From: a virus
DNA length: 38,586 bases
Direction: 5' to 3' (one strand)
IMG/VR virus record: IMGVR_UViG_3300037088_000053
Location: 1-38,586 of that record
Below the pieces are notes generated by a model. The model was not told the origin of the DNA and did not search any database. It saw only the letters and a program-made list of their open reading frames with translations. Both the position numbers and the translations under genes were made by a program. How positions within the stretch are numbered: position 1 is the first letter of the stretch; every line of letters begins with the position of its first letter. Positions 7,479-14,278 of this stretch are shown here, in pieces.

Positions 7479-8321
7479 TCAGGCATTCACCACACTGATC
7501 ACTGATGCAGGCGTGACACCAGGCGTTGGTGCTGGCCCAATCTCGCTTTCTGCTATAATAGTCCAGAAGTCAGACGCAATTGCGTTGGTAATATACGCAT
7601 TTGGCAATCGTGCAAACCCTTCAAATCCCCAACTCGTATTCCAACTATTCACAAGCCACAGATTGCTTGCATCATAACCACAGAACAGCATACAATGCCC
7701 ACCTGCAACTGGATCATTGCCACTTGGATATGGAATAATGGGCAGTGCATTTGCACTTCCACCAGACACATTAAAGATGCTGTCATAAACAGTGGTTCCA
7801 AACGTCACACAAAAGCCAGATGCCAATGCAGTCTTTATATTAAGAAGGGTTTGCGCACTGCCTGCCGTTGAATCAAGTGCATAATAATTCGTTGCCTTAT
7901 TCTTAACTGCGTCAGTCGCACAGGACGCAGGTGGCGCGGCATCAATGTTCGTGTCAAATGGCCACAGTGATTCGTGGCAAATGCCATATTGATCTGTTGC
8001 CTTTACACCAGCACGCACATCTGCGCCATTATCACCTGGAAATGTGCCTGATAATATTCGCGCATTTCTATATTCATATTTAATATTGCCAGGAAAATAC
8101 TTTCCAGTAAGACGCACCTGGCACGATTCAAACAACTTGGTCACGCCTTCAGAAACACAACAACCAATGCCATCCTGGTCATTGACAGTTAAAATTTGGC
8201 TTCGTAAATCAACAGTTGTTGGCAATTTGACTGCCTTTTTTAATGTCAAATCTTCAAACTTATAATCCCTGTGATCTGGTTGCTGCCTGAGCCATCCGCC
8301 CTTAAATTGTTCTTTATCCAT
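7479..8321 (-). CDS. Papain-like cysteine protease (C1A fold)
   Basis: A 280-residue protease of the papain family. Gln49 and Cys55 are spaced as in papain (DQDGIGCCVSEG), His209 lies in VAGGHCMLFCGYD and Asn225 in LWLVNSWNTSWG, so the catalytic triad and oxyanion Gln are intact. There is no signal peptide and no long propeptide; the protein begins with WLRQQPDHRDYKFEDL, a short stretch common before bacterial and archaeal C1 domains. It ends in IGPAPTPGVTPASVISVVNA, a tail also found in the linker of the lectin-bearing protein at 9440..10615. It may cut S-layer or other surface proteins during entry or release; that role is inferred. Confidence 0.88.
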   Translation of the reverse strand: MDKEQFKGGWLRQQPDHRDYKFEDLTLKKAVKLPTTVDLRSQILTVNDQDGIGCCVSEGVTKLFESCQVRLTGKYFPGNIKYEYRNARILSGTFPGDNGADVRAGVKATDQYGICHESLWPFDTNIDAAPPASCATDAVKNKATNYYALDSTAGSAQTLLNIKTALASGFCVTFGTTVYDSIFNVSGGSANALPIIPYPSGNDPVAGGHCMLFCGYDASNLWLVNSWNTSWGFEGFARLPNAYITNAIASDFWTIIAESEIGPAPTPGVTPASVISVVNA

Positions 8322-8324
8322 TTT

Positions 8325-8510
8325 CTATTCACCCATATCGCGCACTTCAATTCTAGTGCGCCCTTCTGCCTGCATTCTAGTAACTGCTTTTGCAGATGCC
8401 TGTTTCATAAACGCTGTCATCCACGTTTCAAAGTCAACAAGTGCAGCATCTGAAACTTGTGTTGCGCCTGCTGAAATTAATTCGTGTCTTAATTGGTTTT
8501 TGCTTATCAT
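8325..8510 (-). CDS. Archaeal-type histone-fold protein
   Basis: A 61-residue protein matching the archaeal histone fold. Helix 1 spans about residues 3 to 15 and ends in SAGA. Loop 1 is TQVSD, as in the GAxxVSDDA of HMf histones. A long helix 2 spans residues 22 to 49 (ALVDFETWMTAFMKQASAKA). Loop 2 is GRTRIEVRDM, which matches GRKTIKAEDI. Helix 3 is cut short: the chain ends three residues after that motif, where cellular histones have about ten more. The loop-2 Thr of the usual Arg-Thr pair is Arg here. It should dimerise with itself or with host histones and bind DNA. It lies 3 nt upstream of the protease gene. Confidence 0.82.
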   Translation of the reverse strand: MISKNQLRHELISAGATQVSDAALVDFETWMTAFMKQASAKAVTRMQAEGRTRIEVRDMGE

Positions 8511-8511
8511 T

Positions 8512-8772
8512 TTAAATCAATCCCTTTGGTTCATCAATAAATCCAATACAATCTTCCTGGCGCGTTTTCTCATTAATCACACAGTTGTCATACACGCGCA
8601 CATAGATTTTGCCATCACCATCTGTTCTTGGAAAAACACGAAAAAACAATGACGTGCATTTGAAGCATTTTTTAAACACTTGTTCCAATCCATCATCATC
8701 ATCAAATTTGACATTAAACACGATGCTTTTATTTGCTTCGTGTTCGTGTGTTGTTGCTCTTTGAACAATCAT
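8512..8772 (-). CDS. Hypothetical protein, 86 aa
   Basis: An unrecognised small protein, probably a beta-rich fold (SIVFNVKFDDDDGLEQVFKK, then LFFRVFPRTDGDGKIYVRVY). Two Cys (KKCFKC) may bind metal. I start it at the ATG at 8772, which has AAAGGA ten nt upstream; a longer frame to 8811 has no such site. It overlaps the previous zinc-ribbon gene by 44 nt in another frame, an unusually long overlap for this genome. It is 2 nt before the histone gene. Confidence 0.65.
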   Translation of the reverse strand: MIVQRATTHEHEANKSIVFNVKFDDDDGLEQVFKKCFKCTSLFFRVFPRTDGDGKIYVRVYDNCVINEKTRQEDCIGFIDEPKGLI

Positions 8773-8932
8773 TGCAGAATTTCCTTTTACGTGTGCCTGC
8801 CAGTTTGACAATTGAATTTCCTACCCGTTTGCGCCAGACAATTTCAAATTGATTGCCACACTTTTCACACGTCAGTATGTCCACCTGTTCATATCGTGGC
8901 CTGTCAATTATTGATCGTGGCGCGGTCATCAT
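8729..8932 (-). CDS. Zinc-ribbon mini-protein, 67 aa
   Basis: A small protein with CEKCGNQFEIVWRKR and, 25 residues on, KFCNDCSKS: two CxxC knuckles that make a zinc ribbon. The C-terminus is basic (NNTRTRSK). Its start overlaps the preceding stop (TGATG). A nucleic-acid-binding role is typical for such archaeal virus ribbons but is inferred. Confidence 0.7.
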   Translation of the reverse strand: MMTAPRSIIDRPRYEQVDILTCEKCGNQFEIVWRKRVGNSIVKLAGTRKRKFCNDCSKSNNTRTRSK

Positions 8933-9120
8933 CTAGCCTGGCTTAAAAAATCAGGACAACCTGCACCCATCGCAGCAACCATCAAATTGTTGCCTTCGTC
9001 ATCATACAGATAATTGCACTGTCTAAGTGGCACGCCATTTGTTTGAATAAAAACAAACAATGGATTGGCGCGCGCACAGAATTCACAGACAACCGGCGTT
9101 CTACTCGCTGGTGCATTCAC
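8929..9120 (-). CDS. Hypothetical protein with CxxC, 63 aa
   Basis: An unrecognised protein with VCEFCARANPLFVFI, then RQCNYLYDDEGN and a last Cys in MGAGCPDF; three or four Cys could hold a metal. The frame is open further upstream to 9219, but that stretch overlaps the zinc-ribbon gene at 9101..9271. I take the GTG at 9120, with AGGAAG 8 nt upstream, giving a 20-nt overlap. The exact start is uncertain. Confidence 0.5.
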   Translation of the reverse strand: MNAPASRTPVVCEFCARANPLFVFIQTNGVPLRQCNYLYDDEGNNLMVAAMGAGCPDFLSQAR

Positions 9121-9271
9121 TGCAAACACTTCCTGGCTGATCAATCCATTGCTGTTTGCCGCATTTGCTGCAGGTTTTAAGAATTTGCCACTTATAATCA
9201 GATGGTCCATCATCGCCAACCGTTGACCTGCGCAATCTGTCTGCCTTATTGTATTCAGCGCCTGGGATCAT
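9101..9271 (-). CDS. Zinc-ribbon mini-protein, 56 aa
   Basis: A short gene read directly from the sequence. It starts MIPGAEYNKADRLRRSTVGD and has CSKCGKQQWI and CSECTSE at the end, a classic two-knuckle zinc ribbon. Its ATG overlaps the stop of the basic peptide gene (ATGA). It overlaps the next gene by 20 nt. Confidence 0.65.
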   Translation of the reverse strand: MIPGAEYNKADRLRRSTVGDDGPSDYKWQILKTCSKCGKQQWIDQPGSVCSECTSE

Positions 9272-9435
9272 AGTGGCTTTGCCTTTCTGCTTGTCTTTGG
9301 GTTTGGATTTCTATGAATCCGTTTGGGTGCTTTCTTAACTTTGATAGCACCCACTTTAACGGCAGCATTTATGGCAGCCACGTTGGCTGCACGTTTTTGC
9401 TGCTTCAGTGTTGGCGCAATTGTTGATTTTGTCAT
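9268..9435 (-). CDS. Highly basic peptide, 55 aa
   Basis: A short gene starting MTKSTIAPTLKQQKRAANVA and continuing with an Ala/Val/Lys stretch and a very basic end (KKAPKRIHRNPNPKTSRKAK). No acidic residues are present. The composition suggests nucleic-acid binding, perhaps a DNA-condensing peptide like a histone tail; this is inference. It follows the lectin-bearing gene by 4 nt with GTGAT upstream of the ATG, and its stop overlaps the next start. Confidence 0.6.
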   Translation of the reverse strand: MTKSTIAPTLKQQKRAANVAAINAAVKVGAIKVKKAPKRIHRNPNPKTSRKAKPL

Positions 9436-9439
9436 TATA

Positions 9440-10615
9440 TCACTTTATCTTTGAGATATATTGCGACCAACCAGACCACTTTGTGCCATCAAACGTTTGC
9501 ACATACACAGAATGCGCAGAATCAACGCCCTGGACATAAACAGAAACGCTGTTTGTGCCGGTTGAAATTGATTCAATTGCAGCGCCTGGTAAAAGTATTC
9601 CCCCCAAACCCTGCCAACCAGACCACGCTGAACCAGTTAATGATCTGTGCCACAATCCTGCGTCAACTTTGCCTGCCGTGTCAGCACCACGAACAAACAC
9701 ATCTATCGTGCCGTTTCCACGCACAGATGCCTTTGGCCCTGCTGTGCATATTCCACCCAAAGAAACAAACGCCGTTGCTTTCCCTGCTGTGTCTATAGTC
9801 CTATACCAAATTGCTTTGTCCGAGCCAAGTATAAATTCATATCTCATTGTATTCACCATTATTTCAGATAAAATGCTGGCAGGCGTAATTGATGCTGGTG
9901 GTGCAGGTCCAATTCCGTTGGGTGGATATTTTGCCTGCAGGTTTGACACTATGGATTCAAAACCAAGTGACTTGTATGCGCTCAACATCCCATCATTGAT
10001 GCCTGCCCATATTGCCCAATGATTAAGGCCACCATTTGCAGCCATCCAATCTGCCATTCCCAAATATGTCAGTCCTGAATTGTTCTGACTGTTTGTTAAT
10101 ATAGGATTTCCGTATGTCCAACAGCCTGCAAGTATGCCATTCTTTTTGCCTGCCTTACAGCCCTGCTGTATATATGACCATTCGTTATCGTAATAAGATT
10201 CCCAAGAATTCATCACAGTGAACGGATGCGAATAGAAATCTTTCCAAAGGCCACACTGGTCACAATTATAATTCACATAGCCTTTGAAATACTGTTTAAG
10301 AACATCCAAGTCACCTTCCCTGCCACCCTCACTGCTGACATATTGAACACCGGCGTTTGCCAGCGCCTGGAAATAACCAGTGAAGTTTGACAATGGCGCA
10401 GTCACCTGGCCACCTGCCCATATCACCTGTTCAATGTCCACGATGACGTTTAATCCTGCTTTCTTCAGGGTGGCCAGTGCTGCTGTTGGAATGCTCTGGT
10501 CTGAAACCACAAGCTGACAGGTATTAAAATGATGTGACACAAAATAAGGAACCGTCACGCCATCCTGCACAGCATTTGGTGTTGCTGAAAAATGATAGTC
10601 AATATTTGTTGTCAT
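9440..10615 (-). CDS. TIM-barrel-like protein with PLL-type lectin domain
   Basis: A 391-residue protein of two parts. Residues 1 to about 230 alternate strands and helices as in a glycosidase-like barrel (LKKAGLNVIVDIEQVIW, ALANAGVQYVSSEGGREGD, ILAGCWTYGNP, LNHWAIWAGINDG), with several candidate acidic catalytic residues. A linker GIGPAPPASITPASIL follows. Residues about 255 to 391 are beta-propeller-like repeats (WYRTIDTAGKATAF, LWHRSLTGSAWSGWQGLGG, VYVQTFDGTKWSGWSQ), typical of PLL/fucose-binding lectin modules. It probably binds and cuts host surface glycans. Substrate unknown. It follows a strong TATA box and heads an operon that includes the protease and histone genes. Confidence 0.75.
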   Translation of the reverse strand: MTTNIDYHFSATPNAVQDGVTVPYFVSHHFNTCQLVVSDQSIPTAALATLKKAGLNVIVDIEQVIWAGGQVTAPLSNFTGYFQALANAGVQYVSSEGGREGDLDVLKQYFKGYVNYNCDQCGLWKDFYSHPFTVMNSWESYYDNEWSYIQQGCKAGKKNGILAGCWTYGNPILTNSQNNSGLTYLGMADWMAANGGLNHWAIWAGINDGMLSAYKSLGFESIVSNLQAKYPPNGIGPAPPASITPASILSEIMVNTMRYEFILGSDKAIWYRTIDTAGKATAFVSLGGICTAGPKASVRGNGTIDVFVRGADTAGKVDAGLWHRSLTGSAWSGWQGLGGILLPGAAIESISTGTNSVSVYVQGVDSAHSVYVQTFDGTKWSGWSQYISKIK

Positions 10616-10763
10616 ATTAAGTAACCTTCCTGCTTCTTATCTGTTTGCATTCTATATATAAAGTGCCTTCCATAATCACAAACCGTTCCCCCCAATTGGG
10701 TTTTATGTATATACATGAAATTTAATAAAGCGTATATGTCTTTCATGGGTTTACGGGGAACGA
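10616..10763 (-). other. AT-rich intergenic region with inverted repeats
   Basis: About 150 nt between the primase/helicase stop and the lectin-bearing gene. Besides the TATA box it holds an inverted repeat CGTTCCCC (10684-10691) / GGGGAACG (10755-10762), the palindrome CCCAATTGGG (10691-10700) and the palindrome ATGTATATACAT (10705-10716). Candidate roles are transcription stop for the primase gene, operator, or replication origin beside the primase. Confidence 0.5.
10655..10662 (-). promoter_or_regulatory. Archaeal-type TATA box upstream of the lectin-bearing gene
   Basis: The minus strand reads TTTATATATAG here, a near-perfect archaeal box A. A start about 25 to 27 nt downstream would give a leader of roughly 17 nt containing AGGAAGG before the ATG at 10615. 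No bacterial -35/-10 pair of similar quality is visible. Confidence 0.6.
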
Positions 10764-12905
10764 TTATTTAAAACTGGTCATAACACTTTCTGGCATAAAA
10801 TCTTCTTCTAAAGGAACCAGTGTGCGCACAGCGCCATAATATTCTGTTTTAACCTTCCACGCATCAGCATTCTTCCTTCCTTCAAAGTCTGCATCTTTAT
10901 CAATTTCGCCAGCAACTTTGTCAATCAGCCCAAGTGCGTGCAGATCTTCAAGCGTGCGCCTGGTGTATGTTGATGACATACCTGTGAACTGTGCGATCAG
11001 TGCAGTTGCACGCAGTGTGTCTTTTAGCCGTTCCAACACTTTCAATTTGGCACTTGGTATGTTGTCTTTAATAATCCGGTAAGCAAAATCCCTGTCATCA
11101 TCGTTTGCTTCCCTGGAATGAATGAATGCATGCACGCGTGCCATGCTGCAGATTGATTTGAACATTCTGGTTGGATATTCTGGTTCCGGCAAATCATCAA
11201 TGTCCTTTCGCCAATCACGTGAAACAAATGCGCGCACTTTCGCCAGGAACGCACACAGGTTCAGAATGTCTGCTTCCATCGTCTTTGGCAATTCCGGCAA
11301 TTCTTCACGCTGCAGGCGCTGATGCTGATGGTCAATGAATGCCATCGTTGCTTCGTGCAGTTCATCGCGCATTTCTTTTTCCTTTCCCATATTTTCAATT
11401 GACTTCAAACTGGCTTTCATTGGATCGCCTTTTGGCCTAAAAAACATCAACCTGGAACCAAGTGTTGAATTAAAACCCGAAAATCGTTCAATAGCACTTG
11501 TGCTGGCAAATAGAATATTGCTGTTGATGTCCCAATATGTTTTGTCAACACCGCGTCCCCACGATTTGTGAATATAACCATCAGACAGTTCACGAAACTG
11601 CGCAAATATCTTATTCCGTTCATCCTCTTTTGCAGACAACAGCGTGGTTAAGTCTTTGATCACCACCATTCTGTGCTGCAACTGTGGAATTACATCTTCA
11701 TTTGTTTTCCATCCAGAATATAGCGCGCTGTCAGTTATTGTTGAAATGGGAAAAACAAACTGGTTGTCACGTTCACCAAAGCAGCGCATCATTTCTGTTT
11801 TCATACTTCCAGATGGACCAACCACGCCATAATACACTGGCTCAAATCCACAGAAATTTAACACCGCCACGCAAACTGGCGCAACGATGTTGTATGGTTC
11901 GATAAAAAATGCCCACTTATGAAAAACATCCAGCAGCGCGTCAACTGTGGCGCATTCCATAGTGATTGCTTCGATTGGAATTATCACATCACGGTTTGAC
12001 ACGTGCTTTCCATCAAACTTTATTTCTGCACATATGTCTTTTCCAGATATGGTTATTGAACCAGCAGTTCCTGGCGTGCCAAGTGGCTTCGTGTCCTGAT
12101 TTGAAGATGAAACAAATTCAATGCCCTTCAATATGTCGCGTTCCAGGGTGCGTTCTTTAATCGGCAGTTTGCTGCGATGCAGTATTTCTGCAATCACATC
12201 AGGATCTTCTGTGAACGGCACGCACCTGGAAATCAATGATTCGCGCCCTTCTGATGCAGACCAACCAGAATCAATTGCTTCATAATCTCCATAAAATAAT
12301 GTTGTGAACTTTGCGCCATTCTTTGCTGCTTTCGCTTTCGCAATCACATAATCAGCTTCGTCATCATAATCAGATTTCGCCAGTGGTTTATCAAATCGCT
12401 GTTTAACTGCACCAAAAACTTCATCATAAATTTCTTTCAGTTCTGCCTGCCTATCTTCTATGGTTGCAGGATATTCTGGAAACAAAGTATTTCCTGTAAA
12501 AGTCAAAAATCTGTTTTCAGACCAGAATTCAATGTTGCCCTTTTTGTTATGTTCACCAGGTGCTGGCGAGCGCACCCAAACATGAAATCCTTCGCCAGAA
12601 GGACTGATTTCTGTGTAGCTGTTCAGCTTTTTAATCCTGGCCTCTGCCAAGTTGTCAACCATTCCACCATCAATGCAATGATCAAAGTCAACAGCAGAAA
12701 AAGGATCGTTGGCAGACAACACGAAACCAACGCCATCATAACGATCAAGCGCATCAACACATTCATCAAACGTTGACCACGTGCTGCTGTCTGTGCTACT
12801 TGCGCGCTTATCTGTGCGTGGATTCATTGGAATTTTTTCACTATTGTTAAAAGTAACCCACTGTCGCAAATCTCGCAATTCAATAGGGATGTTTTGAATA
12901 TTCAT
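10764..12905 (-). CDS. Primase-polymerase / helicase fusion (NrS-1-like AEP plus SF3-like ATPase)
   Basis: A 713-residue replication protein. The N-terminus resembles NrS-1-type primase-polymerases: KIPMNPRTDKRASSTDSSTW, the metal motif AVDFD (Asp73, Asp75), YTEISPSGEGFHVWV (Ser103 to His108) and ENRFLTFTG. The C-terminal half is an AAA+/SF3-like helicase with Walker A GPSGSMKT (363 to 370), a Walker B-like VVIKDL (Asp418), a sensor-1 stretch SNILFASTSA and an arginine motif GSRLMFF. A winged-helix-like segment (TALIAQFTGMSSTYTRRTL) lies near the C-terminus. It could prime, unwind and possibly extend viral DNA; no other polymerase is seen in the window. It has no clear ribosome site and starts 7 nt after a terminator T-run. 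Confidence 0.87.
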   Translation of the reverse strand: MNIQNIPIELRDLRQWVTFNNSEKIPMNPRTDKRASSTDSSTWSTFDECVDALDRYDGVGFVLSANDPFSAVDFDHCIDGGMVDNLAEARIKKLNSYTEISPSGEGFHVWVRSPAPGEHNKKGNIEFWSENRFLTFTGNTLFPEYPATIEDRQAELKEIYDEVFGAVKQRFDKPLAKSDYDDEADYVIAKAKAAKNGAKFTTLFYGDYEAIDSGWSASEGRESLISRCVPFTEDPDVIAEILHRSKLPIKERTLERDILKGIEFVSSSNQDTKPLGTPGTAGSITISGKDICAEIKFDGKHVSNRDVIIPIEAITMECATVDALLDVFHKWAFFIEPYNIVAPVCVAVLNFCGFEPVYYGVVGPSGSMKTEMMRCFGERDNQFVFPISTITDSALYSGWKTNEDVIPQLQHRMVVIKDLTTLLSAKEDERNKIFAQFRELSDGYIHKSWGRGVDKTYWDINSNILFASTSAIERFSGFNSTLGSRLMFFRPKGDPMKASLKSIENMGKEKEMRDELHEATMAFIDHQHQRLQREELPELPKTMEADILNLCAFLAKVRAFVSRDWRKDIDDLPEPEYPTRMFKSICSMARVHAFIHSREANDDDRDFAYRIIKDNIPSAKLKVLERLKDTLRATALIAQFTGMSSTYTRRTLEDLHALGLIDKVAGEIDKDADFEGRKNADAWKVKTEYYGAVRTLVPLEEDFMPESVMTSFK

Positions 12906-12911
12906 GATATA

Positions 12912-12945
12912 TGAAAATAAAAAAAGTGGCCATCATTTGGCCACT
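12912..12945 (-). terminator. Hairpin plus T-run terminator
   Basis: On the minus strand AGTGGCCA, a 5-nt loop, TGGCCACT and then TTTTTTTATTTT: an 8-bp perfect stem and a long U-tract. It overlaps the stop of the 50-aa gene and ends the accessory operon. The next gene starts immediately after it, so read-through or a leaderless start would be needed to express the primase. Confidence 0.85.
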
Positions 12946-13085
12946 GTTGTTTCCGTTTCTTTGTGTTTTTCGCGGTCAATGCGCACAAGTGTGCGTGATG
13001 GCAGGTCAATGCGCGCTTCAACATTAATCAGTTTGCCACACGAAGGGCAAAACAAGATTTCTGTCGCAATGACTGTTTCCGCCAT
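12933..13085 (-). CDS. Small CxxC protein, 50 aa
   Basis: A short gene starting MAETVIATEILFCPSCGKLI, followed by a charged helix rich in Arg, Lys and Glu. One CPSC knuckle only, so it would need a partner or dimer to bind zinc. The start is 5 nt after the previous stop. Its stop lies within the loop of the terminator hairpin. Confidence 0.65.
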   Translation of the reverse strand: MAETVIATEILFCPSCGKLINVEARIDLPSRTLVRIDREKHKETETTVAK

Positions 13086-13090
13086 TCAAA

Positions 13091-13372
13091 TCACGCTGGC
13101 GGCAGGCGAAGCAGCACTTCAGGTGCAGCATAGTGCGCGTAAACAGCATATGCCAGTGGGATTGCAAAACTAAATCCCAATGTGAAGATTGCCAGGATTA
13201 ATGCCACAACGATTGACACAATCCAACCTGCTGCAGATCCCCAAGATTTCTTTTTCAGCAACACAGTGCTGCTGCCTTCTTCTTTCACAGTGAATCCCTG
13301 CGTCATGAAGTCGTCAACCACACGATCCATTTCTGCCTTATCGGCAACTTCCCTTATTCGTGGACTTACCAT
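13091..13372 (-). CDS. Two-helix membrane protein with archaeal-like domain
   Basis: A 93-residue protein. The first half is a small soluble domain (VVDDFMTQGFTVKEEGSSTV, then LLKKKSWGS) and the second half two hydrophobic segments (AAGWIVSIVVALILAIFTLG, SFAIPLAYAVYAHY). This pairing of a 'long-loop binding' beta unit ending in KK.(W/Y)GS with a membrane hairpin resembles conserved proteins of unknown function common in haloarchaea and methanogens; that likeness is from memory. The ATG has AGTAGGTGAT upstream. Function unknown. Confidence 0.7.
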   Translation of the reverse strand: MVSPRIREVADKAEMDRVVDDFMTQGFTVKEEGSSTVLLKKKSWGSAAGWIVSIVVALILAIFTLGFSFAIPLAYAVYAHYAAPEVLLRLPPA

Positions 13373-13382
13373 ATTTTATCAC

Positions 13383-13529
13383 CTACTGGTTCCTTATGTA
13401 TTCGTCTGCTGTTTCTAATCTACAAGCCAGAAGTTCATATTCATCTGTTCCAATACATTTTGCGCGCACCCAACCTGCAACAAAATTTAATGCAACAAGT
13501 GCGTCTGTCTTTTTCACGCTGTCTGCCAT
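13383..13529 (-). CDS. Small helical protein, 48 aa
   Basis: A short gene starting MADSVKKTDALVALNFVAGW and ending in ETADEYIRNQ. It fills the gap between two real genes and has AAGGTGGCAT before its ATG. Mostly helical by eye, two Cys, no recognisable domain. Confidence 0.6.
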   Translation of the reverse strand: MADSVKKTDALVALNFVAGWVRAKCIGTDEYELLACRLETADEYIRNQ

Positions 13530-13531
13530 AG

Positions 13532-13954
13532 TTATGCCACCTTTGATTGCTTCATTGATGGTTGGCGCACTTTGTCAATATTGTTGTATAAACCATTGCT
13601 GGTCTTTGACACCAATATTTCACACTTCGTGCCGCGAATTTCTTTCAGGCGCATTGGGAATGGTTCATTCACGTCTTTGCCCAACATTTGGGCAACAACT
13701 GCCTTCAAACCACTGCGCGCACCCCAACTGCGATTCACGCGAGTTGCCAGGTAAACATCTTCATCCTGGTCTGCGTCTTTCGCTGCAACCTTAAACCACA
13801 GCATTATTTTATCAATGCCTTCTGCGTGCCATTGGTCAACAACCTTTGGCAATACCTGGTAGTTTTCAAATGTTGCCAAATACCAATCGTCATCTAGCAA
13901 CACACGTGGCCCATCCTGAAATTCTATTTCTTCTGGTTCTTCAAATTGTTTCAT
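13532..13954 (-). CDS. ssDNA-binding-like protein (DUF669-like)
   Basis: A 140-residue protein with an OB-like pattern: LLDDDWYLATFENYQVLP, a strand DKIMLWFKVA, ATRVNRSWGARSGLKAVVAQ, then the end strand RGTKCEILVSKTSNGLYNNI. The order of a small beta barrel, a helix with a 'G..S.L...' turn and a conserved 'G.kc.i.v' strand is that of the DUF669/single-strand-binding group of phage replication proteins. It would protect ssDNA near the primase/helicase, whose gene lies four genes downstream. The fold is inferred by pattern, not proven. Start overlaps the previous stop (ATGA). Confidence 0.5.
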   Translation of the reverse strand: MKQFEEPEEIEFQDGPRVLLDDDWYLATFENYQVLPKVVDQWHAEGIDKIMLWFKVAAKDADQDEDVYLATRVNRSWGARSGLKAVVAQMLGKDVNEPFPMRLKEIRGTKCEILVSKTSNGLYNNIDKVRQPSMKQSKVA

Positions 13955-14083
13955 ATTTTAACTACTCCGTTAAGTGCAGCCAGCACTGTGTCCAGTGCTT
14001 CTGTTACAATTTCCCTGTCTAACAGACCGATACAAATAGCCTTCGAGAAATCGAAGGGCGTTTAATGCTTCTGTGTTTTCCAT
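13951..14083 (-). pseudogene. Small gene split by a one-base frame change
   Basis: The gene starts well: GGTGGTGAT before the ATG at 14083, coding MENTEALNALRFLEGYLY. That frame then runs into an unlikely tail and stops at 13970. One base further on, the +1 frame codes LLDREIVTEALDTVLAALNG and ends in a stop that overlaps the next ATG (ATGA), as for most genes here. The total is 133 nt, 44 codons plus one base. A single inserted base, a sequence error or a programmed +1 shift would explain it. The region includes a perfect 7-bp inverted repeat CCTTCGA/TCGAAGG at 14041-14057. Confidence 0.55.
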
Positions 14084-14100
14084 ATCACCACCAATTCAAC

Positions 14101-14277
14101 TTATTCATCAACGCTTGATTCTGTGCCATAAGAGATCAGCATGACAAAATTGCATGCTGGCCCTGTGTGCTGTTTTCCATCAAGCGTGTATGACCACGAA
14201 TAAAGTTTGTCACACGGTTTGCAGTCAGTCTGCCAGGCAACCGGCCTGTTCTTTAGCCTGCAGAACACGTGTGACAT
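14101..14277 (-). CDS. Small Cys-containing protein, 58 aa
   Basis: Starts MSHVFCRLKNRPVAWQTDCK and continues PCDKLYSWSYTLDGKQHTG, then ACNFVMLISYG. A CxxC (DCKPC) and two further Cys could bind zinc. I place the start at 14277, one base after the coiled-coil gene's stop; a longer frame to 14325 would overlap it. Unknown function. Confidence 0.6.
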   Translation of the reverse strand: MSHVFCRLKNRPVAWQTDCKPCDKLYSWSYTLDGKQHTGPACNFVMLISYGTESSVDE

Positions 14278-14278
14278 T

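Noticed and set aside
9121-9219. N-terminal extension of the gene at 8929..9120
   Set aside because: It would overlap the zinc-ribbon gene at 9101..9271 for its whole length, and that gene has a better start and clear CxxC pairs.
12912-12945. Hairpin as riboswitch or attenuator of the primase gene
   Set aside because: A simple perfect stem followed by a U-tract is sufficiently explained as a terminator; no alternative fold is evident.
14041-14057. CCTTCGA/TCGAAGG stem-loop as regulatory RNA
   Set aside because: It lies within coding sequence of the frame-broken gene, and the stable GAAA loop would form only on the non-transcribed plus strand.
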